From Chloroflexota bacterium (lineage in GTDB: Bacteria > Chloroflexota > Anaerolineae > J036 > Brachytrichaceae), in contig JAJYKL010000008.1 of NCBI GenBank assembly GCA_021788625.1, positions 1 through 64,000 on the forward strand: 64,000 nt of DNA, read 5' to 3'. Shown here piece by piece: positions 24,260 through 33,452 of the stretch (positions are counted from its first letter, which is position 1; the number at the start of each line of letters is the position of its first letter). Under the pieces are notes generated by a model. That model was not told the DNA's origin, did no database searches, and worked only from the letters and a program-made list of their open reading frames with translations. A program made the translations under genes and the position numbers.

Positions 24260-25441
24260 ATGACCAACCGACGCAGCGCTCCGTGTTTCCCATCAATGGT
24301 GGCAGTCGTTGTACTGACCCTGGTGAGCGCCTGTGCCGGACAACCCAGCTCCACGCCAGACTTGACCGATCAGGCGATACACGGCGCAACAGTTCTGGCC
24401 GCCCTCCCCACTGCTGAGTCGCTGACGCCCCATCCAACCCAGACGCCAGCGCCAACGGCCACGCCTGTGATTCCGACCGCCCTGCCTACTCAGGTGCCGC
24501 CGACAGCCGTAGTCAAGCCCCCGGTTGCCACGCCAGGCACGGTTGACTACACAGTAAAGGCCGGCGATACGCTGAGTTCAATCGCAGCAGCGTACCATGT
24601 GTCCATGGCAGCCATCATGCTGGCCAACAATATGGGCGATTCGCAAGTGGTGAAACTGGGACAGGTGCTGCACATCCCAACAACCAGGTCCTGGCCCGAC
24701 GAGAACGTATTCTGGTTTGTATACATTGTCCAACCGGGCGAGGCGTTGTCCAGCATAGCTGCACGTTTTCATGTCAAGTTGGATGATCTGGTGCGGATCA
24801 ACCAACTGACTGACGCCTCGTCCATTCGCGTTGGACAAAAGCTGGTCATCCCAGCCAAGGCGTATACGCCTAACGAACGCCCAACCGCTGAGCCAACCAT
24901 CCCGCGCGGTGCCGCCGCCGCCGACGAACCGGCGACGAAGCAGGCTGTAGCACAAGCACCTGCGCCACAGAAACCGGCTGCGCCAGTCGCACCAGCACAG
25001 CAGGCCAACGTTCAGGTTTTGGCTGCACACGTGGCGAGCGTTGCCGGTTCAGAAGCGATGCGAGGAGCGCTGCTGGCGCTCTACAATCAGGCCCGCGCAG
25101 CGGCTGGTCTGGCGCCACTGGCAGCGTCTGCCATCCTGCAGTCGGCCGCGCAGGGGCATGCGGATGATTGTGCACAACGTGGCTATGGCAGCCACTTCGG
25201 ATCCGATGGGTCAACCATCCGGCAGCGCATCCTGCGCGCCGGGTATCCTGGAACGTACGTCAGCGAGAACTGGGCCTGGAGCACCAGCGTGGCGCAGGCG
25301 TTTGACATGTGGTTCAACCAGGAGGCGAGTGGCGGGCCTCACCGCAGCAACATTCTCAACACGCGCTTCACCCAGGTGGGCTTTGGCGTCTCCATTACCA
25401 CCGACGGATATTACTTTATCGCCGACTTTGGCGCTCCGTGA
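24260..25441 (+). CDS. LysM-LysM-CAP domain lipoprotein
   Basis: A 393-residue exported lipoprotein. ATG 24260 (GAGGA upstream) gives a signal with lipobox Cys25 (TLVSAC). A Thr/Pro/Ala linker follows, then two LysM domains (YTVKAGDTLSSIAAAYHVSMAAI and YIVQPGEALSSIAARFHVKLDDL) that bind peptidoglycan, an Ala/Pro linker of about 50 residues, and a C-terminal CAP/SCP domain (ALLALYNQARAAAGLAPLAAS, HADDCAQRGYGSHFGSDG, SENWAWS, GPHRSNILN). Bacterial CAP proteins are often secreted and of unknown function. The two His residues of the CAP cavity (HADDC and PHRSN) are present. It probably stays tethered to membrane and cell wall. Confidence 0.93.
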   Translation: MTNRRSAPCFPSMVAVVVLTLVSACAGQPSSTPDLTDQAIHGATVLAALPTAESLTPHPTQTPAPTATPVIPTALPTQVPPTAVVKPPVATPGTVDYTVKAGDTLSSIAAAYHVSMAAIMLANNMGDSQVVKLGQVLHIPTTRSWPDENVFWFVYIVQPGEALSSIAARFHVKLDDLVRINQLTDASSIRVGQKLVIPAKAYTPNERPTAEPTIPRGAAAADEPATKQAVAQAPAPQKPAAPVAPAQQANVQVLAAHVASVAGSEAMRGALLALYNQARAAAGLAPLAASAILQSAAQGHADDCAQRGYGSHFGSDGSTIRQRILRAGYPGTYVSENWAWSTSVAQAFDMWFNQEASGGPHRSNILNTRFTQVGFGVSITTDGYYFIADFGAP

Positions 25442-25453
25442 AGGGATCCTGGT

Positions 25454-25471
25454 GATTGGCGCTGGCCAATC
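25454..25471. terminator. Hairpin between convergent genes
   Basis: GATTGGC (25454-25460) pairs with GCCAATC (25465-25471), with outer GGAT/ATCC pairing possible. No U tract. It lies between the ends of the LysM-CAP gene and sufD, so it may act in both directions. Confidence 0.35.
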
Positions 25472-25575
25472 GCGTATCCGCTTCAACCGCCATTGCAGCA
25501 TGTGTGTTGACGAAAAAGTCGCCGCTGCAACCTGTGCCGGGGTGCCCAGGCGCGACCGCCGTTCTGAACTTTACG

Positions 25576-26949
25576 CTAGCCGATCTTCCTGCTGATCTCG
25601 CTGGTCAGCCGTTCGCGTGTCTCCTCCAGCGGGATGCGATCGATGACCGGGGCAAAGAACCCTTCCACCATCAGCCTGCGGGCGTCCACTTCGGGCAAGC
25701 CACGAGTGGCCATGTAGAACATCGGCTCCTCTTCAAGCTGTCCAACCGTAGCTCCATGCGTGCAGCGCACGTCGTCAGCCTCGATCTCCAGCCCGGGAAT
25801 AGAGTCAGCCCGCGAACGGGGTGAGAGCTGCAGGTTGCGGTTGGCCTGATAGCCGTCGCTCTTCTGCGCACCCGGGAACACGCGGATATTGCCGCGCCAT
25901 ACCGTGCGCGACTCATCGCGTAATGCGACCTTGTATAACAAGTCACTCTTGCACGCCGGGGCAATGTGGTTCTGCTGCGTGTCGATATGCATCTGCTGTT
26001 TCGAATCGGTGAAAAATACCCCCGATAGGAGCGCTGTGCTCTTCGGACCCAGCAGGTCTGCCTCCAGGAGCGTCTTGGTAAATCGGGCTCCCAGGCCACC
26101 CAGTACCCAGTGCACGGTGGCGGATTCGTATAGATGCGCACGTTCAGTGGTGAAGTTCCACACGTTGCGGCCCCAATCCTGCAGGCTAATATAGTCCAGC
26201 TGGCTATCTTTGCCCAGGATGATCTCCACTGCGCCGTTTACCAGAACCTGTGGCGGGCGTGCGCTGGAGTTTCCCGCAGGACCTTCGACCGGATCGGACG
26301 TAAACTCCTCGATCAGGGTGGCCTGTGCGCCCTCTTGCAGCACCACGAGCGTATGCGTGAAGCTGTCGGGCTGCCAAGCCGTCATGCGGGTGAGAGTGCG
26401 GAGTGGCTCCTTGATGTGCACGCCTGCCGGCACGACGAGCACCGTCCCGCCTCGCAGGTAGACGCCGTGCAGCGCAGCGAAATAGGAGTCCGACACTTTC
26501 ACGCACTCGGTCATCAAGTATTTTTGGATCAGGTCGCCATGCTGCTGGATGGCGGTGGCCAGGTCGGTAAAAACAACCCCCTGCTGAGCAAGTTCCGGGT
26601 TCAGATAAGTTCCAGTGCTTGTCCCGTTGACGTGCGCCACCCAACCGCTTGCGCTCGACGGGTGGGGTACCTCTGCCGGCATTGTGGCACTGGACGAGTT
26701 CGATGTGATAGCCGTGAGGATTTGCTCCAGTTTCAGGGTGCTCAGATCCACTCGACGCCACAACTCGTCGCTACGTTGAGGGGCGGGTGTGTCGCGAAAC
26801 ACGCGCAGCGCCTCCAGCCGGCGGGCAAGCATCCAATCGGGGTCGTTTTGCGAGGCTGAGTAGTGCTCGATCGCCTCACGATTCAATTCACCGCTCTTCA
26901 CCAGCGGCGCAGGCCTCAAGTTTACGATGGGCATGGTGTTAGCCGACAC
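25576..26949 (-). CDS. sufD: Fe-S cluster assembly scaffold SufD
   Basis: A 457-residue SufB/D-family protein. The C-terminal half carries the beta-helix core with [40 protein letters not shown], the hallmark, and [28 protein letters not shown] at the end. The N-terminal helical part is longer and less conserved, as is usual for SufD. The GTG at 26949 overlaps the sufB stop by 11 nt; the ATG at 26934 is an alternative. With SufB and SufC it builds Fe-S clusters; SufD supports iron entry. It is the last gene of sufC-sufB-sufD. Confidence 0.92.
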   Translation of the reverse strand: MSANTMPIVNLRPAPLVKSGELNREAIEHYSASQNDPDWMLARRLEALRVFRDTPAPQRSDELWRRVDLSTLKLEQILTAITSNSSSATMPAEVPHPSSASGWVAHVNGTSTGTYLNPELAQQGVVFTDLATAIQQHGDLIQKYLMTECVKVSDSYFAALHGVYLRGGTVLVVPAGVHIKEPLRTLTRMTAWQPDSFTHTLVVLQEGAQATLIEEFTSDPVEGPAGNSSARPPQVLVNGAVEIILGKDSQLDYISLQDWGRNVWNFTTERAHLYESATVHWVLGGLGARFTKTLLEADLLGPKSTALLSGVFFTDSKQQMHIDTQQNHIAPACKSDLLYKVALRDESRTVWRGNIRVFPGAQKSDGYQANRNLQLSPRSRADSIPGLEIEADDVRCTHGATVGQLEEEPMFYMATRGLPEVDARRLMVEGFFAPVIDRIPLEETRERLTSEISRKIG

Positions 26950-28360
26950 TTCCTTCCATTTGCAGGGCGATCAACCGGTTCATCTCGACAGCGTACTCCA
27001 TGGGCAGCTCCTTCACGAGCGGTTCGATGAAGCCCGATACGACCATGGTCGACGCCTCTTCCTCGCTCAGGCCGCGGCTCATGGCATAGAAGAGCTGCTC
27101 CTCACCTATTTTGCTCACCGACGCCTCGTGACCGATGCTGACATTGTCGTTATCGACCTCGATGTAGGGGTAGGTGTCGGAACGGCTCTTCTCGTCAAGC
27201 AGCAGTGCGTCGCACGTCACGCTACTGCGGCTGTTTTCGGCATCCTTGTACACCTTCAGGAGCCCGCGGTAGCTGGTACGCCCGCCGTCCTTGCTGATGG
27301 ATTTGGAGACAATTTTGGACGTGGTGTTCGGTGCGACATGTACCACCTTTCCGCCGGCGTCCTGATGCTGGCCTTTGCCCGCGAAGGCGATGGATAGGAT
27401 CTCACCATGCGCGCCCGGTTCCATCAGATATACCGCGGGATACTTCATCGTGAGTTTGGAGCCCAGATTACCATCCACCCACTCCATCGTCGCATCCTGG
27501 TAGGCAACCGCACGCTTGGTCACCAGGTTGTAGACGTTGGTGGACCAGTTCTGTATGGTGGTATAGCGGCAGCGCCCGCCTTTCTTCACGATAATCTCCA
27601 CCACCGCGCTGTGCAGCGAATCGGAAGAATAGATGGGCGCCGTACAACCTTCAACGTAGTGCACATAAGCGCCTTCATCCACGATGATGAGGGTGCGTTC
27701 AAACTGTCCCACATTCCGGGCGTTGATACGAAAATAAGCCTGCAGCGGCAGGTCGACGTGTACACCCGGCGGCACGTAGATGAACGACCCGCCTGACCAC
27801 ACCGCACTATTGAGCGCAGCGAACTTGTTGTCGCTGTAGGGAATGACGGTGCCGAAATATTCGCGCAACAACTCGGAGTGCTCCTTCAGAGCGATGTCGG
27901 TGCTGACGAAGATGACCCCTTTCTGGGCCAGCTCCCGGGTGATATTGTGATAGACCACTTCGCTTTCGTATTGTGCGCCAACTCCTGACAGATACTTCTG
28001 CTCGGCCTCGGGGATGCCCAGCTTGTCGAAGGTGCGTTTGATCTCTGGTGACACGTCCTCCCATGACTCATTTTGCTCTGCGCCGGTCGGTTTGATGTAG
28101 TAATAGATGTCGTCGAACTTGATGGTGTTCAAAGCCTCGGTGCCACCCCAATTGGGCATCGGCCTGGCCTCGAACGCCTGGAATGCCTTCATGCGGAAGT
28201 CTGTCATCCACTGCGGCTCGCCCTTCATATGCGATATCTCACGAACTACGTCCGCATCCAATCCCTTGCGGCTCTTGAACTCGTAGTTCTCTGCTTCATG
28301 GAAGCCGTACTTCTCCGCATAACTATCATTTACACTTACAGGCGACTTGTTTTCAGTCAT
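26939..28360 (-). CDS. sufB: Fe-S cluster assembly scaffold SufB
   Basis: A 473-residue SufB. ATG 28360 overlaps the sufC stop (TGATG). Typical segments are [148 protein letters not shown] and [40 protein letters not shown]. The Cys in VEGCTAP is the known conserved position near the cluster-binding groove. SufB receives sulfur from SufS and hosts the nascent cluster in the cytoplasm. No sufS or sufU follows, so sulfur donation must come from elsewhere. Confidence 0.96.
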   Translation of the reverse strand: MTENKSPVSVNDSYAEKYGFHEAENYEFKSRKGLDADVVREISHMKGEPQWMTDFRMKAFQAFEARPMPNWGGTEALNTIKFDDIYYYIKPTGAEQNESWEDVSPEIKRTFDKLGIPEAEQKYLSGVGAQYESEVVYHNITRELAQKGVIFVSTDIALKEHSELLREYFGTVIPYSDNKFAALNSAVWSGGSFIYVPPGVHVDLPLQAYFRINARNVGQFERTLIIVDEGAYVHYVEGCTAPIYSSDSLHSAVVEIIVKKGGRCRYTTIQNWSTNVYNLVTKRAVAYQDATMEWVDGNLGSKLTMKYPAVYLMEPGAHGEILSIAFAGKGQHQDAGGKVVHVAPNTTSKIVSKSISKDGGRTSYRGLLKVYKDAENSRSSVTCDALLLDEKSRSDTYPYIEVDNDNVSIGHEASVSKIGEEQLFYAMSRGLSEEEASTMVVSGFIEPLVKELPMEYAVEMNRLIALQMEGSVG

Positions 28361-29172
28361 CACTTTACCTCTGGCTCCGGCTCACGTAGCCAGTCGTAGC
28401 CGCGCTCTTCCAGTTGCAGCGCCAGGTCCGGCCCGCCGGATTCCGCCACCTGACCGTTAATCAAAACGTGCACGAACTGGGGCCGAATGTAGTTCAGCAG
28501 GCGCTGATAATGCGTGATCACCAGAATGCCCATCTGGGGGTCCCGCTCGTGAAGGATGTTTACGCCTTCACTCACGATGCGTAATGCGTCGATGTCCAGC
28601 CCGGAATCGGTCTCGTCCAATACGGCCAATTGTGGCTTCAGTAGCGCCATTTGCAGGATTTCTGCGCGCTTCTTCTCACCGCCGCTGAACCCGTCATTCA
28701 GGTAGCGGCTGGCAAATGAATCGTCCACCTTCAGGATGCGCATGGCATCACGCAGTTGCTTGCGGAACTCCGGAATGGAGATGCTTTTTACGTCAGCCGG
28801 CAGCACGCCGTCATGTTGTGCTGCAGCGGTGGCTTTAATACGTGCGTTGACTGCTGTACGCAGGAAGTTCGCCACGGTCACGCCAGGGATTGCCACCGGG
28901 TATTGAAATGCCAGGAATAGACCCAGCCGGCTACGTTCGTCCGGTTTCATCGCCAGCACATTCTTGCCCTCGAAGACAATATCCCCCTGCGTCACCGTGT
29001 AGTTTGGGTGACCCATGATCGAATAGGCCAGCGTACTCTTGCCGGAGCCATTTGGCCCCATGATGGCGTGCACCTCGCCGGCGTTCATGCTTAAGTTCAA
29101 GCCCTTTAAAATGGGTTTCCCTGCTACGCTGACGTGTAAATTCTTAACCTCAAACCAAATGGATGTATCCAC
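28360..29172 (-). CDS. sufC: Fe-S assembly ATPase SufC
   Basis: A 270-residue ABC-type ATPase. GTG 29172 is preceded by AGGAAA at 6 nt spacing. Walker A is GPNGSGKST, followed by SufC-specific [56 protein letters not shown]; the signature is [36 protein letters not shown]. It powers the SufBC2D complex in the cytoplasm. It is first in the operon and has a promoter about 90 nt upstream. Confidence 0.97.
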   Translation of the reverse strand: MDTSIWFEVKNLHVSVAGKPILKGLNLSMNAGEVHAIMGPNGSGKSTLAYSIMGHPNYTVTQGDIVFEGKNVLAMKPDERSRLGLFLAFQYPVAIPGVTVANFLRTAVNARIKATAAAQHDGVLPADVKSISIPEFRKQLRDAMRILKVDDSFASRYLNDGFSGGEKKRAEILQMALLKPQLAVLDETDSGLDIDALRIVSEGVNILHERDPQMGILVITHYQRLLNYIRPQFVHVLINGQVAESGGPDLALQLEERGYDWLREPEPEVK

Positions 29173-29261
29173 CTATGATTTCCTCGCTCGAGTGTGTTAT
29201 CCACACAATGACGGAGTATGTTACGCACTGCAACTTCACTCACAGTCCGAACTCAGCCCGA

Positions 29262-29290
29262 AGTATATCCCGCGTCAAGGATTAAGTCAA
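29262..29290 (-). promoter_or_regulatory. Predicted suf operon promoter
   Basis: On the minus strand TTGACT (29290-29285), 17-nt spacer, TATACT (29267-29262). Start near 29255, leader about 83 nt. A second TTGACG inside the spacer is noted. No clear IscR-type operator is seen. Confidence 0.7.
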
Positions 29291-29352
29291 TATTTATGAT
29301 CACCATCATCATTATTGTTGGTGTCCGTATTATGTGCTCTACCTGAGGCATG

Positions 29353-30447
29353 TCATGTGTGAGATGATGCCCGTCGCGAATTGGTTTCTGCCTGGTCTTG
29401 CTCTTCGGGTGGCTGAGGCTTGTGGGTTCGTGATGAGAGGATGAACAGTACGATCACGACGGCCAGGGCGAGTAGCGCCAGAGTGACTAACTTCAATAAA
29501 GGAGGTTGAGAAATAAGCGCCCCCAGACCGAAGAGGGCGCAGGTGCCCGTGTAAAGCGCAATGATTTTCTGTGCACTCCAACCCGTATCGAGCAGGCGAA
29601 AGTGCAGGTGACCCCGGTCGCCCCGAGTCGGGTTACGCCCGTGCCGGGCGCGGTCGAAGATCTGCCAGGCCACATCGGCAATCGGCAGGCCCATGACCAG
29701 CAGCAGTAACGCCACCTTGGCGCCCGCAACAATGCCCACGCAGGCCAGTGTAAATCCCAGGTACAGAGCCCCACCACCGAGGAAAATGCGGGCAGGGGGG
29801 AAGTTGAAAAGCAAAAAGCCCAGCAAAGTGCCAATCATCGCCAGTGGCAATAGCGCCACACTGTATTGCCCTTCGCGTATCATGTGAATGGCCGTGACTC
29901 CTGCAGCCACCATGGCAACACTGGCCGCCAACCCGTCGATGCCGTCCAGCCAGTTGACGGTGTTGATCATGCCCATAAACCATAACAGGCTAATGGCCAC
30001 CACAAGCGCCATCGACACGGATCTCAGCACCACCAGCTGACCATTCAGCGGATTGGTGAACCGCTCAATAAATATGGTAAACCCGATGGCGATGAGTGCA
30101 GCCACCGCCTGAGCCGCAAACTGGGGCGCGGACGAAAGCTCGAACCGGTCATCGATCACCCCAATTACAAACATGAACGTCCCACCCAATAGCAGGCCAA
30201 TCAGGCGTGTATGCTCATTGGGATCAAGAGTCGGTACATTGAAGAACTTGCTCAGCAGCACGGTTGCGGTGAATGCGCCCCATAGAGGCAAGGCACCCAG
30301 ACGCGAGGTTACGCGGGTATGCTGTCGCCGTCCACCTGGCATGGCGACGATATGGAGTCGCGGTCCCAACCAGATTGCCAGGCGGGTAAGTGCCAGCGAA
30401 AGCGCTAGGGCGATGAGCGGTGTGAGTATGGCAGGAATGATCGGCAC
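29353..30447 (-). CDS. UDP-N-acetylglucosamine/undecaprenyl-phosphate sugar-1-phosphate transferase (WecA/TagO type)
   Basis: A 364-residue multi-spanning membrane protein of the MraY/WecA superfamily. It shows GLLLGGTFMFVIGVIDDRFEL (the catalytic Asp-Asp), MINTVNWLDGIDGLAA (nucleotide/Mg site), and DRARHGRNPTRGDRGHLHFRLLDTGWS, corresponding to the HxHH-like cytoplasmic loop of WecA-type enzymes. It transfers a sugar-1-phosphate from a UDP-sugar to undecaprenyl phosphate and starts a cell surface polymer. GTG 30447 lies only 6 nt after a TAAAAT box, so a leaderless transcript is likely. It is divergent from the DUF2085 gene. Confidence 0.9.
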   Translation of the reverse strand: MPIIPAILTPLIALALSLALTRLAIWLGPRLHIVAMPGGRRQHTRVTSRLGALPLWGAFTATVLLSKFFNVPTLDPNEHTRLIGLLLGGTFMFVIGVIDDRFELSSAPQFAAQAVAALIAIGFTIFIERFTNPLNGQLVVLRSVSMALVVAISLLWFMGMINTVNWLDGIDGLAASVAMVAAGVTAIHMIREGQYSVALLPLAMIGTLLGFLLFNFPPARIFLGGGALYLGFTLACVGIVAGAKVALLLLVMGLPIADVAWQIFDRARHGRNPTRGDRGHLHFRLLDTGWSAQKIIALYTGTCALFGLGALISQPPLLKLVTLALLALAVVIVLFILSSRTHKPQPPEEQDQAETNSRRASSHT

Positions 30448-30453
30448 CCATTG

Positions 30454-30477
30454 ATTTTAAGACAACTGCCCTATAAT
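30454..30477. promoter_or_regulatory. Two divergent -10 boxes in a 37-bp intergenic gap
   Basis: Plus-strand TATAAT (30472-30477) is 7 nt before GTG 30485. Minus-strand TAAAAT (30459-30454) is 6 nt before GTG 30447. Both genes would give leaderless messages. -35 boxes are weak. Confidence 0.55.
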
Positions 30478-30484
30478 CCCACCC

Positions 30485-31186
30485 GTGCAGCAACAGTCTT
30501 CCACACGTCCGGAGATCGTACGCGCTCCCGAAGCTGGTACAGTAGTCGACGCGCTCAACGCGTTTGCCGGTTGGTTCAACCGTCACTGGCTGGCGGTCGT
30601 CGTCGGCATCCTTTTGGTCTATGCGTTGCTTCCATTTGGCGCACCGGTGCTAATGGAAGCTGGCCTGACCGATGCCGCCCAATGGATCTATCAGCCCTTC
30701 AAGCTGGTGTGCCATACCTACGCCTTTCGCACATTTTTCCTGTTCGGGCAGTCATTCGTCTACCCGCGCGGCAATGGCAATGGTGTATTTGAGCGCGCCA
30801 CAGGTATTCCGGATACGCCTGCTGGTCTGCTGCAGGCACGCCAATTTCAAGGAAACCAGCAAATGGGTTACAAGGTGGCCATCTGTGAGCGCGATAATGC
30901 CATCTACCTTGCACTGGCTGTGAATGGCATCGCATTCGCGTTGGTTCGCAAACGCGCGCGGCCGCTGCCCTGGTTGTGGTTCATCCTGATTGGTCTGGTA
31001 CCCATGGGGATCGACGGGTTCGCGCAGTTATTGAGTCAATGGCCGTTCTCCCTGCTGCCATTTTATGAAAGCTCCTGGGTGGCGCGTGTCATCACGGGCA
31101 GCCTGTTTGGCTTTGGCGTGGCATGGTTGGTCTACCCCATGGTGGAGGAAGCGGTACGCGGCATGGCTATCAAGCGTGTGGCATGA
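30485..31186 (+). CDS. DUF2085 family membrane protein
   Basis: A 233-residue membrane protein of the DUF2085 type. After an N-terminal amphipathic segment it has five or so hydrophobic helices: WLAVVVGILLVYALLPFGAPV, the CHTYAFRTFFLFGQSF segment with Cys76-His77, MGYKVAICERDNAIYLALAVNGIAFAL with Cys134, PLPWLWFILIGLVPMGIDGFAQLL and a C-terminal ITGSLFGFGVAWLVYP. The Cys-His and Cys are the conserved residues of the family and could bind a metal. Function is unknown. GTG 30485 with a TATAAT 7 nt upstream indicates a leaderless mRNA. The following gene is a TlpA-like thioredoxin, which may act on the same cysteines. Confidence 0.8.
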   Translation: MQQQSSTRPEIVRAPEAGTVVDALNAFAGWFNRHWLAVVVGILLVYALLPFGAPVLMEAGLTDAAQWIYQPFKLVCHTYAFRTFFLFGQSFVYPRGNGNGVFERATGIPDTPAGLLQARQFQGNQQMGYKVAICERDNAIYLALAVNGIAFALVRKRARPLPWLWFILIGLVPMGIDGFAQLLSQWPFSLLPFYESSWVARVITGSLFGFGVAWLVYPMVEEAVRGMAIKRVA

Positions 31187-31265
31187 ACTGCCGGCCAGCC
31201 AACCAGGCGTTCCATCTTTCGAGATGAACGACCCTGTCCTGCTGGCATTTCGCGATTGACTGGTT

Positions 31266-31835
31266 ATGGCTCAACCCAAAAAAGGATTCCCATTCAATAT
31301 CTTGATTCTCTCCGTGATCACGATGGTGTTTGGGTTCGGTATGGGACTGATCATCATCAATAGTCACTCGGCGGCTGACAGCCCAATCGTTGAGCTGCCC
31401 ACCTCCAGTGTGCGCCAACTGACCTTGAATAGCACAGCGCCCGACTTCACCCTACGTACTCTTTCCGGTCAGGCCGTCTCGCTTGACAGTTTCCGTGGCA
31501 GGCGTGTACTGGTTAACTTCTGGGCTTCTTGGTGCGGACCCTGCCAGCTTGAGACGCCTGATCTGGAGCGTGCCTATAAGCAGCTTCGCCAGCAAAACGT
31601 GGTTTTCGTCGGTATCGGTACAGGGGATGAAACGGCCCGGCTGAAGCAGTTTGTTGCGGATCACGGTGTGACCTACACTATCGTTGAGGACCCTGAAGGT
31701 ACGGTGAGTGACAGCTATGGGGTGGTCGGTCTACCCAGCACGTTCCTGATCGATTCGAAGGGTTTCGTGCGCAAGGAGTATACCGGCCCCGTGACCGCAC
31801 AACAGGTGTTGGCGGACATGGCCCAGGTGAATTGA
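31266..31835 (+). CDS. Membrane-anchored TlpA/ResA-like thioredoxin
   Basis: A 189-residue protein with an uncleaved N-terminal helix (FNILILSVITMVFGFGMGLIII) and an extracytoplasmic thioredoxin domain. The redox motif is WCGPC (Cys90, Cys93) after VLVNFWAS, the start LNSTAPDFTLRTLSGQAVSLDSFRGRRVL is typical of AhpC/TSA-Redoxin-TlpA proteins, and GLPSTFLIDSKG holds the cis-Pro loop. It probably reduces or forms disulfides, for example in cytochrome c assembly or thioredoxin-like shuttling. It lies 79 nt after the DUF2085 gene and 56 nt before the MTA phosphorylase. Confidence 0.9.
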   Translation: MAQPKKGFPFNILILSVITMVFGFGMGLIIINSHSAADSPIVELPTSSVRQLTLNSTAPDFTLRTLSGQAVSLDSFRGRRVLVNFWASWCGPCQLETPDLERAYKQLRQQNVVFVGIGTGDETARLKQFVADHGVTYTIVEDPEGTVSDSYGVVGLPSTFLIDSKGFVRKEYTGPVTAQQVLADMAQVN

Positions 31836-31891
31836 TCCATACAATCGATGTGAGCCAGGAGCTCGTTGGAGTACGTGGAGGTAACCCAATT

Positions 31892-32764
31892 ATGAGTGAC
31901 GCTCAACCCATCTTTGCCGTGATTGGAGGTAGCGGGCTGTATAGCATGCCGGGCCTGACCGATATCATCGAGCATCGTATGAGCACGCCATTTGGTGATC
32001 CATCTGACGCCATCGTCACCGGTACGCTGGCCGGGCAGCGTGTGGCATTTTTACCGCGTCACGGGCGAGGTCACCGTTATAGCCCAGGCGAAGTTCCATC
32101 GCGTGCCAATATCTACGCGCTCAAATCCCTGGGCGTGACCCACATCGTCAGCGTCAGCGCATGCGGCAGCTTGCGTGAAGAGCTGAAGCCGCTGGATATC
32201 GTCGTACCAGATCAGTTGCTGGACTACACCCGTGGCAGGCGAATCGCCTCGTTTTTTGATAATGGCATCGTGGCCCATGTGGGCGTGGCGGAACCGGTCT
32301 CACCCTCGCTCAGCGCAGCGCTGGCGCAGGCGGTGAAAGACGTGGGCGGCACCGTGCACGAAGGGGGCACATTCATCACCATCGAGGGCCCGCGCTTCAG
32401 CACCAAAGCTGAAAGCCGCGCCTACCGAGCCTGGGGGTGTGACATCATCGGTATGACGGCCTGCCCCGAGGCGTTCTTGGCGCGTGAAGCGGAAATTGAT
32501 TATGCGATCATGGCCCATGTCACCGACTATGATGTCTGGCGCGAGTCGGAGGAGGCGGTCACCGTCGCCATGGTCATCGAACGGCTGAACGCGAACCTGA
32601 CCCTGGCCCAAAAAGCCATCGCACAACTGGCGCCGGTGGTGCCCAGGCTGCCGCACGAGACTGAGGGAGCGATGAGCATATCCGTTATCACCGCGCGTGA
32701 TGCCATCGCACCGGCGACACGTGAGCGCGTCAGGTTACTGGTTGGGAAGTATTTAGGTGAATGA
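31892..32764 (+). CDS. mtnP: S-methyl-5'-thioadenosine phosphorylase
   Basis: A 290-residue PNP/UDP phosphorylase family enzyme. ATG 31892 follows GGAGGT at 9 nt; a longer in-frame start at 31832 overlaps the thioredoxin gene. Signatures: AVIGGSGLYSMPGL (phosphate site), FLPRHGRGHRYSPGEVPSRANIYALKSLGV, and DIIGMTACPEAFLAREAEIDYAIMAHVTDYDVW, where the MTA-versus-purine discriminator loop is of the MTAP/MTIP type. It cleaves methylthioadenosine with phosphate in the methionine salvage pathway. No other mtn genes are near. Methylthioinosine phosphorylase activity is possible. Confidence 0.92.
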   Translation: MSDAQPIFAVIGGSGLYSMPGLTDIIEHRMSTPFGDPSDAIVTGTLAGQRVAFLPRHGRGHRYSPGEVPSRANIYALKSLGVTHIVSVSACGSLREELKPLDIVVPDQLLDYTRGRRIASFFDNGIVAHVGVAEPVSPSLSAALAQAVKDVGGTVHEGGTFITIEGPRFSTKAESRAYRAWGCDIIGMTACPEAFLAREAEIDYAIMAHVTDYDVWRESEEAVTVAMVIERLNANLTLAQKAIAQLAPVVPRLPHETEGAMSISVITARDAIAPATRERVRLLVGKYLGE

Positions 32765-32776
32765 GGATGTGACGCT

Positions 32777-33286
32777 ATGCAGCACGAGCGGCGGAGACCT
32801 GTTTCACCCATCCTGTGGGTGCTGGCAGTTGGCTCGTTCATCCTGAACCTCCTCATCATGGCAGCTCTGATCAAGGCGGTCCTCGTTGGCCGGCAGATGG
32901 CCGCAACGATGGCGGACCAACTGGATGCCATGAGCCAGCAATCCATCAACTACACCTTTCACCTAAGCCAGACGGTGCCGGTGCATACGAGCGTCCCTTT
33001 CAGCTATACGGCGGTGGTGCCTTTCAACCAGGTTATACCCATCAGTACATCAGTGTGGGTGACCAAGGAGCTGCCCGTGGTTGGGCAGATCGCCTTCGAT
33101 GTGCCGATTCAGGCTGCCGTTCCGATCAGCCTGAGCATACCCATTCAGATAACCCGCACCATCGACGTGAACGCCGATGTTCCGCTGGACCTGAGCATCC
33201 CCCTGCAGATTGCGCTGCGTGATACGCCGCTGAAGGGGACACTGGATAACCTGATCACATCGCTCAATGCCCTGGCCGGGCGCTAG
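32777..33286 (+). CDS. Membrane-anchored protein with repetitive VPI/IPI beta segment, unknown
   Basis: A 169-residue protein with one N-terminal helix (SPILWVLAVGSFILNLLIMAALIKAVLV) and a long exterior region rich in short alternating strands: VPVHTSVPFSYTAVVPFNQVIPISTSVWV, VVGQIAFDVPIQAAVPISLSIPIQITRTIDVNADVPLDLSIPLQIALRDTPL. The periodic VPI/IPI pairs suggest an extended amphipathic beta structure, such as a lipid or protein-binding surface. No catalytic motif is seen and the family is not recognised. It follows mtnP by 12 nt and may be in the same transcript. Confidence 0.6.
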   Translation: MQHERRRPVSPILWVLAVGSFILNLLIMAALIKAVLVGRQMAATMADQLDAMSQQSINYTFHLSQTVPVHTSVPFSYTAVVPFNQVIPISTSVWVTKELPVVGQIAFDVPIQAAVPISLSIPIQITRTIDVNADVPLDLSIPLQIALRDTPLKGTLDNLITSLNALAGR

Positions 33287-33365
33287 GTTGGCGCCGGCCG
33301 TGTCGGTGCCCGTTCGTCACTCACTAGGGAGCGGCTTGCGATTGAGCGCCAGATATTGGGCATTG

Positions 33366-33385
33366 ATCCTGAGCTTGCCGAAGGA
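33366..33385. repeat. Dispersed 20-bp extragenic element (CCTGAGCTT-type)
   Basis: The sequence of 33366-33385 (ATCCTGAGCTTGCCGAAGGA) is an imperfect palindrome with TCCT/AGGA ends. It resembles a short extragenic repeat known in many bacterial genomes. It lies between the two genes at 33286 and 33453. Confidence 0.5.
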
Positions 33386-33452
33386 CGACCGGCTCACCAT
33401 GACTGCCGGGAACAGTATTCTTAACTGCAAGCTGCTCTAAATAAGGAGACTC

